Of a DNA stretch of 9,645 nt, positions 1 through 6,455 are shown one piece after another. The position numbers were made by a program, and so were the translations under genes. Every line of letters begins with the position of its first letter. The stretch's first letter is position 1. This DNA comes from Acidobacteriota bacterium (lineage in GTDB: Bacteria; Acidobacteriota; Terriglobia; Terriglobales; Acidobacteriaceae), in NCBI GenBank assembly GCA_021802085.1, contig JAKAAZ010000135.1, positions 1 to 9,645 on the forward strand. Direction: 5' to 3'. The notes below the pieces were generated by a model, which saw only the letters and a list, made by a program, of their open reading frames with translations, had not been told where the DNA came from and did no database searches.

Positions 1-87
1 CAAATACTCCCTGCAAGCCGCCTCGCTCGAAAAGCGGCGCTCCAACTCCAGCAGATCTCGCGGATAATCTCCCACCGCCGCAAACAC
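1..87 (-). CDS. IS1595-type transposase, N-terminal fragment (runs off window)
   Basis: Reading the minus strand from GTG at 87 down to base 1 gives 29 codons. They include DLLELERRF, then SSEAACREYL. This matches my recollection of the N-terminus of IS1595-family (ISXO2-like DDE) transposases, where an 'LxxLExRFxxEEACxxYL' segment precedes a zinc-ribbon domain. An in-frame TGA at 100-102 sets the upstream limit. GTG at 87 or GTG at 75 could be the start, and neither has a strong ribosome-binding site. The catalytic domain lies outside the window, so intactness cannot be judged. It is very short, so the call rests on one motif. Such enzymes cut and paste their element and usually leave 8-bp target duplications, but the other end is not visible here. 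Confidence 0.6.
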   Translation of the reverse strand, partial: MFAAVGDYPRDLLELERRFSSEAACREYL

Positions 88-122
88 TACAGGTTGTGGT
101 CACCTGAGTCAAGTAAATACCC
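1..122 (-). mobile_element. Probable end of an IS1595-type insertion sequence
   Basis: The transposase fragment begins about 35 bases inside a sequence that reads, on the minus strand from about 122, GGGTATTTACTTGACTC. This is in the right place for a terminal inverted repeat, followed by a short leader and the transposase start. The boundary is a guess because the matching end lies outside the window. Immediately beyond it (129 onward) the sequence changes to intergenic palindromic repeats. Confidence 0.4.
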
Positions 123-128
123 ACCTCA

Positions 129-163
129 CGCAATTTTCGAGGGCTTCAGCCCCTGAAAATTGC
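129..163. repeat. Palindromic REP-like repeat, copy 1 (complete)
   Basis: The arms GCAATTTTC (130-138) and GAAAATTGC (155-163) are perfect reverse complements. They enclose an inner stem GGGCT/AGCCC (141-145/148-152) with a two-base loop. The first 29 bases (129-157) recur exactly at 560-588. This is the intact copy. I recall similar 'gggcttcagcccc' hairpins scattered through acidobacterial intergenic regions, but copy number cannot be tested here. Confidence 0.75.
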
Positions 164-237
164 TTCTGAGTTCCCAGGTTTGGATTGACGCAACCAGCTC
201 TCGCCTTCCTCTGGCTTGAGTGAAAATGAAAAAGCAC

Positions 238-296
238 TGTCATCCTGAGGTAGCCTATCGCCGTGTCATCCATACCGCAGCGAAGGATCTGCATTT
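238..296. repeat. Dispersed intergenic repeat (TGTCATCCTGAG...GCGAAGGATCTGC type)
   Basis: TGTCATCCTGAG (238-249) is followed after about 30 bases by GCGAAGGATCTGCAT (280-294). I recall this pair as a widespread dispersed repeat in acidobacterial and some other genomes, here with an insertion between the two parts. Related GTCATYCYGA starts occur at 325 and 681 in the same gene-free stretch. Open frames crossing this zone are not supported as genes. Confidence 0.5.
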
Positions 297-324
297 CGCC
301 GAACATCCCATCCGCCCGCGCGGA

Positions 325-377
325 GTCATTCTGAACGAAGGCCGATCCGCGCAGCGGACGGCCGCAATGAAGAATCC
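325..377. repeat. Dispersed repeat with bulged hairpin
   Basis: A second GTCATTCTGA-type start (325) leads into GGCCGATCCGC (340-350), a GCA loop and GCGGACGGCC (354-363). This is an inverted repeat with one unpaired base. It is followed by AATGAAGAATCC. It looks like a diverged relative of the 238-296 repeat and is probably non-coding. Confidence 0.45.
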
Positions 378-462
378 AGACAAACTCCGCGCACACACGC
401 CGCCCATCAACCCAGCCCCGTCAAATCCGGGTGCCCATGCTGGAACTGGCCGCATCAATGAT

Positions 463-538
463 TTTTGTATCAGCTCGCGGATTCTATATCGGCGCACGAG
501 TTCTGTATCGGCGCACGGGCTCTGTATCAGGGCACGGC
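463..538. repeat. Degenerate 19-bp tandem repeat, four units
   Basis: Four consecutive 19-base units start at 463, 482, 501 and 520. They share the pattern TTCTGTATCGGCGCACGGG with changes: units 2 and 3 differ at only two positions, while units 1 and 4 are more diverged. The last unit runs directly into the hairpin at 531-550. This suggests that the unit ending was copied from the palindrome, or that the palindrome formed at the array edge. No gene spans it. Confidence 0.7.
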
Positions 539-550
539 TTGAGCCGTGCC
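531..550. repeat. Perfect 9-bp hairpin
   Basis: GGCACGGCT (531-539) and AGCCGTGCC (542-550) are perfect reverse complements around a TG loop. It has no T-tract on either strand, so it is more likely a REP-like dispersed palindrome than an intrinsic terminator. It abuts the tandem array on its left and the second copy of the GCAATTTTC repeat ten bases to its right. Confidence 0.7.
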
Positions 551-559
551 GTAAAATGC

Positions 560-588
560 CGCAATTTTCGAGGGCTTCAGCCCCTGAA
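560..588. repeat. Palindromic repeat, copy 2 (right arm lost)
   Basis: These 29 bases are identical to 129-157. The right outer arm is replaced (GAAGCATGT instead of GAAAATTGC), so the long stem can no longer form, although the inner GGGCT/AGCCC stem remains. It is a decayed or recombined copy in the same orientation as copy 1. Confidence 0.75.
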
Positions 589-605
589 GCATGTTGGATC
601 GGCGG

Positions 606-666
606 TCACTTCTCGCACCACGAAAAGTGAGGGTGCCCATTCTTCGCGCCCTATGCGAAGGGTGGG
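606..666. repeat. Two adjacent palindromes
   Basis: The first hairpin pairs TCACTT (606-611) with AAGTGA (625-630) and TCG (613-615) with CGA (621-623) around CACCA. The second pairs CCCA (636-639) with TGGG (663-666) and CTTCGC (642-647) with GCGAAG (655-660). Neither carries a T-run. Together with the preceding repeats they make nearly the whole 120-716 interval repeat DNA, and they leave little room for a promoter before the next gene. Confidence 0.6.
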
Positions 667-716
667 AGTGAATAAACTTTGTCATCCCGAGTCCAGCGAA
701 CGACATTGATCCGGGG

Positions 717-3155
717 GTGTATTCTTGTGACGACCGTTCCCACAAAATCGACGGCATGCCCGACATTGCAGAGGACGTCTTGGATATAAAAATTCCTCCT
801 TCGTTTTGCGAATACGCCGGCGGTCCGTGTGACCAAAACTTTTTCGGATTTCCAAACTCGAATTCCCTCTTCCTCTTCGGCCAGCACCCCCCAGAAATCT
901 CATCAACCATCGAATCGGCGGTAGAGAAGCTCCGAACGATGATGAGCTCAAAAATCTGGATAACGTGGAAGAATCTCGACGTTCCCGGACAGATAATTTT
1001 CTGCGAGATCTGTAAGGCGATGCGACATACAGACTTGGTCGTCGCGGACGTTACTACGCTCAATTTCAACCTTATGTTCGAGATTGGATTCGCCATCGGG
1101 CTAGGACTCCCAGTCCTGCCGATCCGGAACGCACAGTACATTGAGGACAAACACCAGTTCGATGAGCTCGGAATACTTGAGACGCTAGGCTACTTCGATT
1201 TCCAAACTTCGAACGACCTCAAAGATTACCTAATCGCGAACCCTACGCGAGCACGCCTCCACATTAACGCACCAGCGTTGAACAATGAGTCTCCTCTCTA
1301 TGTGATTAAGGCGCCGGTCGACAGCGATGGCACGATCAAAATGTTTTCGGTCATAAAGAAATCCCGCCTGCAGTTCCGACTTCTCGACACGCGCGAGACC
1401 GGGCGCGTGTCCCTACACGAGGTCTACAAAAACACCCTGTGTTCGCGAGCAATCTTCCTGCATCTTCTCAGCGCGAGCTACGACAACGCGCGAGTGCATA
1501 ACGCCCGATGTGCATTTATCGCCGGACTAGGCATGGCGGCCGGTAAGCGAGTAGTCATGTTGCAACACCACCAGCAGGCGCAGCCAATCGATTACCGAGA
1601 CGTGGTACTCACCTACGATCATCCCAGGAAAATCCACGAAATGCTTGTTCCCGCCCTTGGCGAAGTGATCGAACAAATCCAGACGATTCGGTTCGTTCCC
1701 ACGGCATTGCCGGTCACACAATTAGAAAAACTTGATCTGGGAGATTTGGCAGCTGAGAACGAGATCAAGACGCTCGATTCCTATTTCATTCCGACGGCGC
1801 AGTACCATAAGGCGAAACAGGGTCACGCAAGACTCGTCGTCGGGAGGAAAGGAACTGGGAAGAGCGCGTTATTTTACAGCTTGCGTTCGACCTTCCGACC
1901 GCTCAGATCGCACTTGGTCCTTGACCTCCGCCCCGAAGGCCACCAACTAGTGAAGCTGCGCGAATTTGTGCTGGCTGGGCTCTCGGGCGGATACCAGCAA
2001 CACCTTCTAACGGCATTTTGGAATTATCTGCTTATCGTTGAAATTGCTTATCAGATCGCAAAGCACGAGGGAACTTCGCATCATCGGGATGCGCGGCTAC
2101 GAAATGCATTCGACCGAATCGCTGCTGAGTTTCCGGAAGAAACAGACGACGAGCAGGCAGATTTTTCCGAAAGGCTCCTGAGACTCGTCAACGAAGTGAC
2201 GGAGAGGCGAAGCCAGATGGCAGAGCCACAATCGAATACCGATATTACGCAACTCGTCTACTCCCGACCGATACGGGAACTCCTGGATGCCCTCACCGAG
2301 TATCTAAGTATCACACGACGAAGCGTATGGATTTTGATTGACAACCTCGACAAGGGGTGGCCGATCCACTCTGTATTGCCGGAAGACATCTCAATCCTGC
2401 GATCCCTGCTCGAAGCAACGAGGAAACTCGAAAGGCAATTCGCGTCGAGAGGCATCGAACTGCATTCTGTGGCATTTATAAGGAATGACATTTACCAACA
2501 CTTAATTCTCGAGCCCGCAGAACGCGGAAAAGAAACAGCAGCATTGCTGGATTGGAACGATCCAGAAGTTTTTAAGCAGCTGCTGGCGCGGCGACTTTCA
2601 TCGGGCCTCGATGGCGATATGGACTTCGATAACCTCTGGACACAATTCTTTCCATCACACGTCAAAGGCGAGGAGTCTTTCCAATTTGTGCTAAATCGTA
2701 CTCTCATGCGGCCAAGAGAGCTTCTCCGCTTCGTGAGGGAATGTATCGATGTAGGCGTAAACCGGCGGCGGCAAAAACTTACCGAAGCCGACATGCTACA
2801 AGCCGAACAAAGCTATTCTTCAGATGCGCTGGTGGACGTGTGTCTTGAAATGAGAGACGTAAATGCGAACTTCGCAGATGTCCCATATGCCTTCATCGGC
2901 TCGAAGGTTGTGCTTTCGAAGGCGGACGTAACGACGCGCTTGGAGGAAGCAGGAATCAAACCGGCAGAGGTCAGCCACGTAATTGACATCCTCCTTTGGT
3001 TCGGCGTAATGGGGATTTACCTCGATGATGAAGAGGAACGATTTTCCTACCAGTACGAGCACAACTCCAATATGCTCACGGCAGGTGTTGACCACTACGC
3101 GTACTGCATCCACCCCGCATTCCGTGTGGCGCTGGGATGCACGGAGGACGGCTAA
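717..3155 (+). CDS. Two NDT/TIR-like domains fused to Sll1717-type P-loop ATPase
   Basis: A protein of 812 residues if it starts at GTG 717; ATG 756 (799 residues) is equally possible, and neither has a clear Shine-Dalgarno. Numbering here is from 717. Residues ~50-170 resemble a nucleoside 2-deoxyribosyltransferase/TIR-like Rossmann fold: VVADVTTLNFNLMFEIGFA places Asp111 and Glu122 where that family keeps catalytic or ligand residues. Residues ~205-325 look like a second, degenerate copy (HNARCAFIAGLGMAAGKRVV). Then comes an ATPase with Walker A GRKGTGKSA (376-384), Walker B WILIDNLDKGW (538-548), a sensor-like FIRND (587-591) and RPRELLRFVREC (665-676). Residues 732-767 look winged-helix-like. 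The GRKGxGKSA plus LIDNLDKGW pair matches my memory of 'P-loop ATPase, Sll1717 family'. No signal peptide or membrane helix is seen, so it is probably cytoplasmic. GC is lower than in neighbouring genes. By domain logic it could be a nucleotide- or NAD-directed effector gated by an NTPase, as in antiphage proteins; that is inference. Confidence 0.85.
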   Translation: MYSCDDRSHKIDGMPDIAEDVLDIKIPPSFCEYAGGPCDQNFFGFPNSNSLFLFGQHPPEISSTIESAVEKLRTMMSSKIWITWKNLDVPGQIIFCEICKAMRHTDLVVADVTTLNFNLMFEIGFAIGLGLPVLPIRNAQYIEDKHQFDELGILETLGYFDFQTSNDLKDYLIANPTRARLHINAPALNNESPLYVIKAPVDSDGTIKMFSVIKKSRLQFRLLDTRETGRVSLHEVYKNTLCSRAIFLHLLSASYDNARVHNARCAFIAGLGMAAGKRVVMLQHHQQAQPIDYRDVVLTYDHPRKIHEMLVPALGEVIEQIQTIRFVPTALPVTQLEKLDLGDLAAENEIKTLDSYFIPTAQYHKAKQGHARLVVGRKGTGKSALFYSLRSTFRPLRSHLVLDLRPEGHQLVKLREFVLAGLSGGYQQHLLTAFWNYLLIVEIAYQIAKHEGTSHHRDARLRNAFDRIAAEFPEETDDEQADFSERLLRLVNEVTERRSQMAEPQSNTDITQLVYSRPIRELLDALTEYLSITRRSVWILIDNLDKGWPIHSVLPEDISILRSLLEATRKLERQFASRGIELHSVAFIRNDIYQHLILEPAERGKETAALLDWNDPEVFKQLLARRLSSGLDGDMDFDNLWTQFFPSHVKGEESFQFVLNRTLMRPRELLRFVRECIDVGVNRRRQKLTEADMLQAEQSYSSDALVDVCLEMRDVNANFADVPYAFIGSKVVLSKADVTTRLEEAGIKPAEVSHVIDILLWFGVMGIYLDDEEERFSYQYEHNSNMLTAGVDHYAYCIHPAFRVALGCTEDG

Positions 3156-3177
3156 CACCGCGAAGATCGCTCTTTCC

Positions 3178-4512
3178 ATGCCTTCACCCACGCGAGCACG
3201 GTTCCTGATTCCCCTCCTGGCCCTCCTCCTCGTCAGCGGAGCAGCCACCGCACGCGCACAGCAATCGCCTCCGCCCACGCAGTCTACGCCCGCGCAATCT
3301 CAGCCCGTGCGGCCAGCGCCCGCGTACAATTTGCCCCCGGCGATCCTCGCCAAAGCCATCACCCTCACCCGCCTGCGCGCCATCCTCGCCTTTGGCGGGA
3401 CAGCGTGGACCATCCTCGTTCTGCTGCTCGTCCTCGCGGGACGCTGGCCCGTCGCGCTGCGCGATTGGGCGGAGCGCATCACGCCGGGCAAATGGCTCCA
3501 GGGCCTGCTCTTCCTTCCCCCCGCCATCGTCTTCCTCACCGTGGTCTCGCTCCCCTTCGACATCTACAGTCAGCACATCGAACGCGCCTATGGATTGTCC
3601 GTCCAGTCCTGGCCCAGTTGGACCCTCGATCAGCTCAAGGCCCTTGGCCTCTCCATCGTTATCGGCACCCTGCTGCTGCAAGTGCTGTTCCGCGTGATCC
3701 GCGTGTCGCCGCGCAAATGGTGGCTCTGGTTCTGGCTCTGCACCCTGCCCATCCTCGTGTTCGCCGTCTTCATCTCTCCCATTTGGATCGATCCCATCTT
3801 CAACCACTTTTCTCCGCTGCAGAAAAGTAATCCCGCGCTCACCGCGCAGTTGGAGCAACTGGCACAGCACGCCGGACTCGACATTCCTCCCCAACGCATG
3901 TTTTTGATGAAGGCCAGCGAAAAAGTCACCGGCGAGAACGCCTACGTCACCGGCATTGGCGCGACGACGCGCATCGTGGTCTGGGACAACACCATCAGAA
4001 AATTGCCGCCGGATGAAATTCTCTTCGTCGTCGGCCACGAAATGGGCCACTATGTGCTGCGCCATATCTACAAGGGGCTGGCCTTCACCGCGCTGGTGCT
4101 CGTCGTTCTGCTCTGGCTTGCCTACGTGTGCGTGGGCTGGCTGATTCGCCGCACCCAGCCGAGCTGGCAGATTCGCTCGATGGATGACTGGGCCGCGCTC
4201 GCCGTTCTGTTGCTCGTCTTTACGGTCTTCGGCTTCCTCGCCTCGCCCATCACCAACTCTTTCAGCCGATGGGAAGAGCATCAAGCCGACGTCTTCGGTC
4301 AGGAAGCCATCCATGGTTTGGTTCCCGACCCGCAGGTCACTGCGCAAAAAGCCTTCGTCGCCCTCGGCAGCGATTACCTCGAAGCGCCCAACCCAAACCC
4401 GCTGATTGAATTCTGGCTCTACAGCCATCCGTCGATTTCCGAGCGGGCGAAGTTTGCCGCCCACTACGATCCGTGGCTGCCCGGCCGGCATCCGCGATAT
4501 TTTCGCAAATAA
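3178..4512 (+). CDS. M48 family (Ste24-like) membrane zinc metalloprotease
   Basis: 444 residues. It starts with a basic, hydrophobic leader ending in ARAQQ at about residue 28, which looks like a signal peptide, followed by a Pro/Gln-rich linker. Hydrophobic segments at about 68-87, 110-127, 158-175, 185-203, 300-322 and 338-358 fit the polytopic CAAX-protease/Ste24 fold. The zinc motif HEMGH is at 287-291, and the third ligand is probably Glu367 in EEHQAD. HPSISERA at 417-424 is a usual M48 C-terminal element. All catalytic residues are present. In this family the enzyme cleaves or degrades membrane-associated or prenylated substrates; the bacterial substrate is unknown. ATG 3178 is chosen because upstream in-frame starts from 3025 overlap the ATPase gene and would hide the signal peptide. 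It begins 22 bases after the ATPase stop with no strong Shine-Dalgarno. Composition is GC-rich (65% in a sampled line), like resident chromosome. Confidence 0.93.
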   Translation: MPSPTRARFLIPLLALLLVSGAATARAQQSPPPTQSTPAQSQPVRPAPAYNLPPAILAKAITLTRLRAILAFGGTAWTILVLLLVLAGRWPVALRDWAERITPGKWLQGLLFLPPAIVFLTVVSLPFDIYSQHIERAYGLSVQSWPSWTLDQLKALGLSIVIGTLLLQVLFRVIRVSPRKWWLWFWLCTLPILVFAVFISPIWIDPIFNHFSPLQKSNPALTAQLEQLAQHAGLDIPPQRMFLMKASEKVTGENAYVTGIGATTRIVVWDNTIRKLPPDEILFVVGHEMGHYVLRHIYKGLAFTALVLVVLLWLAYVCVGWLIRRTQPSWQIRSMDDWAALAVLLLVFTVFGFLASPITNSFSRWEEHQADVFGQEAIHGLVPDPQVTAQKAFVALGSDYLEAPNPNPLIEFWLYSHPSISERAKFAAHYDPWLPGRHPRYFRK

Positions 4513-4570
4513 TGTGGCGCATTTTCAGATTTTCACGCGAACACGCCCACGCGCCCACGCTGGAAATTCA

Positions 4571-4631
4571 GTTGCCTTAGCAACCATTAGCGTCAAAAAC
4601 GTCCGAATTGGTTGCCAAGGCAACCAATTCG
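4571..4631. promoter_or_regulatory. Pair of related dyads upstream of the HIT gene
   Basis: GTTGCCTTAGCAAC (4571-4584) and GTTGCCAAGGCAAC (4611-4624) are two 14-base dyads of the same design, matching at 11 of 14 positions and offset by 40 bases, close to four helical turns. The second extends to 13-base perfect arms (4604-4616 and 4619-4631). A possible -10 box CATAAT lies at 4640-4645, just downstream, but no good -35 is seen at normal spacing. A dimeric regulator binding both sites is one reading; a terminator (see the separate entry) is the other. Confidence 0.4.
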
Positions 4632-4636
4632 TTTTT
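4604..4636 (+). terminator. Possible intrinsic terminator of the M48 gene
   Basis: CGAATTGGTTGCC (4604-4616) and GGCAACCAATTCG (4619-4631) form a 13-base perfect stem with an AA gap. A TTTTT run (4632-4636) follows at once. It lies about 90 bases after the M48 stop and 29 bases before the HIT start. The two-base gap means a real loop would open a few central pairs. The stem is AT-rich at its base, and the run is short and interrupted by G. It overlaps the dyad pair, so an operator role is equally possible. Confidence 0.45.
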
Positions 4637-4664
4637 GTGCATAATTTCATGAGAGGATCGATCC

Positions 4665-5003
4665 ATGGCTTGTCTATTTTGCAGGATTGCCGCCGGAGAA
4701 ATTCCCGCGCAGAAATTGTATGAAGATGAATTGTCCCTCGCCTTCGCCGACATTCATCCCCAGGCGCCCACGCACTTTCTCGTCATTCCCAAACAGCACA
4801 TCGATTCGCTATCTCAGGCAACTGCGGCGGACAAAGGACTTCTAGGCCACCTGACGCAGGTCGCCACCGAGTTGGCAGCCAAGCAAAATCTGGCGAAGGG
4901 CTTCCGCGTCGTGATCAACACCGGTCCGGACGGCGGCCAGACCGTCGATCACCTGCATCTGCACGTGCTGGGCGGCCGCGCCATGCATTGGCCACCGGGA
5001 TAA
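4665..5003 (+). CDS. HIT (histidine triad) family nucleotide-binding protein
   Basis: 112 residues, the normal length for the HINT branch. The triad HLHLHV is at 96-101 (His96, His98, His100), preceded by the INTGPDGGQTVDHLH segment typical of HINT proteins. CLFC at 3-6 with downstream histidines (for example His45) is the usual N-terminal zinc-site pattern of bacterial members. Known relatives hydrolyse purine nucleoside phosphoramidates such as AMP-lysine in the cytoplasm, with His98 as the nucleophile equivalent. GAGAGG at 4651-4656 gives a good ribosome-binding site eight bases before ATG 4665. The gene is high-GC and looks resident. It faces the receiver-like gene convergently, with 106 bases between stops. 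Confidence 0.96.
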   Translation: MACLFCRIAAGEIPAQKLYEDELSLAFADIHPQAPTHFLVIPKQHIDSLSQATAADKGLLGHLTQVATELAAKQNLAKGFRVVINTGPDGGQTVDHLHLHVLGGRAMHWPPG

Positions 5004-5109
5004 GAAAACCCCAGTGTTTACAGGCTGATTTGCAGTTGGATAGAGCCGCAAAAATCGCACGGCATCCTGTTACGGTCGAGATCGCAACTCAATTTTCTAC
5101 GCCGAGGAA

Positions 5110-6135
5110 TCAGGCCCCAATGATTTGCGGCTGGTCGTCTTCTATTTCGACTTCGACGCCGTAGCGCCGCAACAGATTTGGCAATGTCTGCGAGAAGGCG
5201 GAGCGAGGCATCACGGTGTCGCAGCCGGCTTCAATGGCTTTCGCCTTGAGCTCCCCTTGCAGGTGGGAGAGAAATCCGACAATCGAAGTGGCGCGCTTGA
5301 GTTTCGTCTTGAGCTTTGGAATCAGGGTGAGCGGCTTGGCGTTGGCGTTGTTCAGGTCGAACACGATCAACGTGGGGCGCTCTTCTTCCGGCAACGCCAG
5401 CAACTGCGCAATGGTGTCTTTTTCATTCTTGACGAAGGACACTTTGATGCCAAGTTTGCGGGCGGTTTCCTGAATCTTGGCCATGAAGAACAGATCGTCG
5501 ATGAAGCAATAAATCCGGGCGGGAGAATTGTCGGATGCGGCGGCAATGTTCGCCGAACTTTGCATATCATCCCCAGACCTGTTGCTATTGACTGGCCCGG
5601 AAACCTCGCCGTTGTAATTCCCATTGCCATTGCCGTTGTAGTGGGCATTGGTAAATCCGCGCTGCAGCTCAATGGTCGAGGGCGGGCCGTCGGAATAATT
5701 TCCATTGACTGCCCGGTAGCTGTGGTCCATGGGGCCGACAAACACTTTCGGCCGACGCTGCTTGCTGCCGCGGCGCTGCTGCTGGCCGTTTCCATTGCCG
5801 CGCGAATCGCTTCTGGGGCCGCGCGCGTTGGCCTGACCCTGGGCCTGATTCTGACCCTGCCCCGGATTTTGATTTTGATTTTGATTTTTCTTGAAGAATC
5901 GCTTCTTCTTGCGGGGCTGGTTCTCATTGCGGGGAGCGTTGCCCTGGGGAGCCGTCGCGGCGGCGGCATTGCCCTGCTGCCCGTTCGGCGCGGCCTGGGC
6001 GGGGTTTCCACCGGACCCGCGGCGTTTCCGGCGACGGCGAAAGCTTTGCTTCGTTCTGGGAGTGTTCGCTTCTGCACCGGTCGGGTTTGCTTGCGGAGAA
6101 GGACTCTCCGATAGCGGAGTTGAATCTGTTGTCAT
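5110..6135 (-). CDS. CheY-like receiver-domain protein with long disordered N-terminal region
   Basis: 341 residues from ATG 6135, supported by AAGGAAG about seven bases upstream; TTG 6138 is a less likely start. Residues 1-205 are low complexity. There are basic clusters FRRRRKRR (32-39) and RKKKRFFKK (75-83), N/Q repeats (NQNQNQN near 84-90) and an NGNGNGNYNG stretch (167-176). Residues ~206-327 read like a receiver domain: the acidic pair Asp213-Asp214, the putative phosphoacceptor Asp260 in LIVFDLNN, and Ser290 in GFLSHL at the Ser/Thr switch position. Arg311 in MPRSAF sits where receivers normally have Lys, so phosphorylation may be altered or absent. There is no output domain after the receiver. 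The basic, prion-like N-terminus suggests nucleic-acid binding or condensate formation; this is inference. No histidine kinase is adjacent. The long open frame on the opposite strand is rejected. Confidence 0.85.
   Translation of the reverse strand: MTTDSTPLSESPSPQANPTGAEANTPRTKQSFRRRRKRRGSGGNPAQAAPNGQQGNAAAATAPQGNAPRNENQPRKKKRFFKKNQNQNQNPGQGQNQAQGQANARGPRSDSRGNGNGQQQRRGSKQRRPKVFVGPMDHSYRAVNGNYSDGPPSTIELQRGFTNAHYNGNGNGNYNGEVSGPVNSNRSGDDMQSSANIAAASDNSPARIYCFIDDLFFMAKIQETARKLGIKVSFVKNEKDTIAQLLALPEEERPTLIVFDLNNANAKPLTLIPKLKTKLKRATSIVGFLSHLQGELKAKAIEAGCDTVMPRSAFSQTLPNLLRRYGVEVEIEDDQPQIIGA
5865..5888. repeat. Hexanucleotide repeat GATTTT x4 inside the receiver-like gene
   Basis: Four perfect GATTTT units (5865-5870, 5871-5876, 5877-5882 and 5883-5888) encode the Asn/Gln alternation on the minus strand. 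Because the unit is six bases, slippage would add or remove NQ dipeptides without breaking the frame. Confidence 0.8.
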
Positions 6136-6455
6136 CAAGACACTTCCTTGTTTCCTGCGTTGTATAGGCGCCTAATAGTCGCTGTAACTGCGACAACTGG
6201 AATGATCCCAGTCCCGTCGTGCGAGGACGCTATCGAGCAACATGATGGAATTTTTGTCTCAAGCTAATTTCATTTGCCCGTCATGGCACATGTTGGCAGC
6301 CTGCGGGCGTGACAGTCCAAGTGGGCGCTTACGCTATTGGAGCGCATTGTTCAGGCGCAACCGGACTGTGCTTTTTACTTCCTATCCGTAACATGGTATC
6401 GGCGAGCTGCGGGTCCCGGAAAGACGCGGCTTCAGCCAAACGATGAGCAAGTATG

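Noticed and set aside
463..550. A possible CRISPR array
   Set aside because: The 19-base units are directly adjacent with no unique spacers, are degenerate, and have no cas genes nearby.
220..709. Several short open frames in the first 700 bases (both strands)
   Set aside because: They run through the palindromic repeats and tandem array, show no domain, and read as translated repeat sequence.
527..1150. A 207-codon minus-strand frame opposite the start of the ATPase gene
   Set aside because: It crosses the repeat cluster and the conserved NDT/TIR-like coding sequence on the other strand, and no family is recognised.
3025..3177. An upstream in-frame extension of the M48 protein into the ATPase gene
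   Set aside because: It would overlap 131 bases of the ATPase coding region and bury the signal peptide that begins at ATG 3178.
3184..4491. A 435-codon open frame on the minus strand opposite the M48 gene
   Set aside because: It mirrors a clear M48 protease with intact motifs. Its product is low-complexity Glu/Gly/Arg/Asp-rich with no recognisable domain, as expected from the complement of a GC-rich gene.
5125..6114. A 329-codon open frame on the plus strand opposite the receiver-like gene
   Set aside because: The minus-strand frame has a good ribosome-binding site and a receiver-like domain. The plus-strand product is a compositional shadow of codons for Asn/Gln/Arg.
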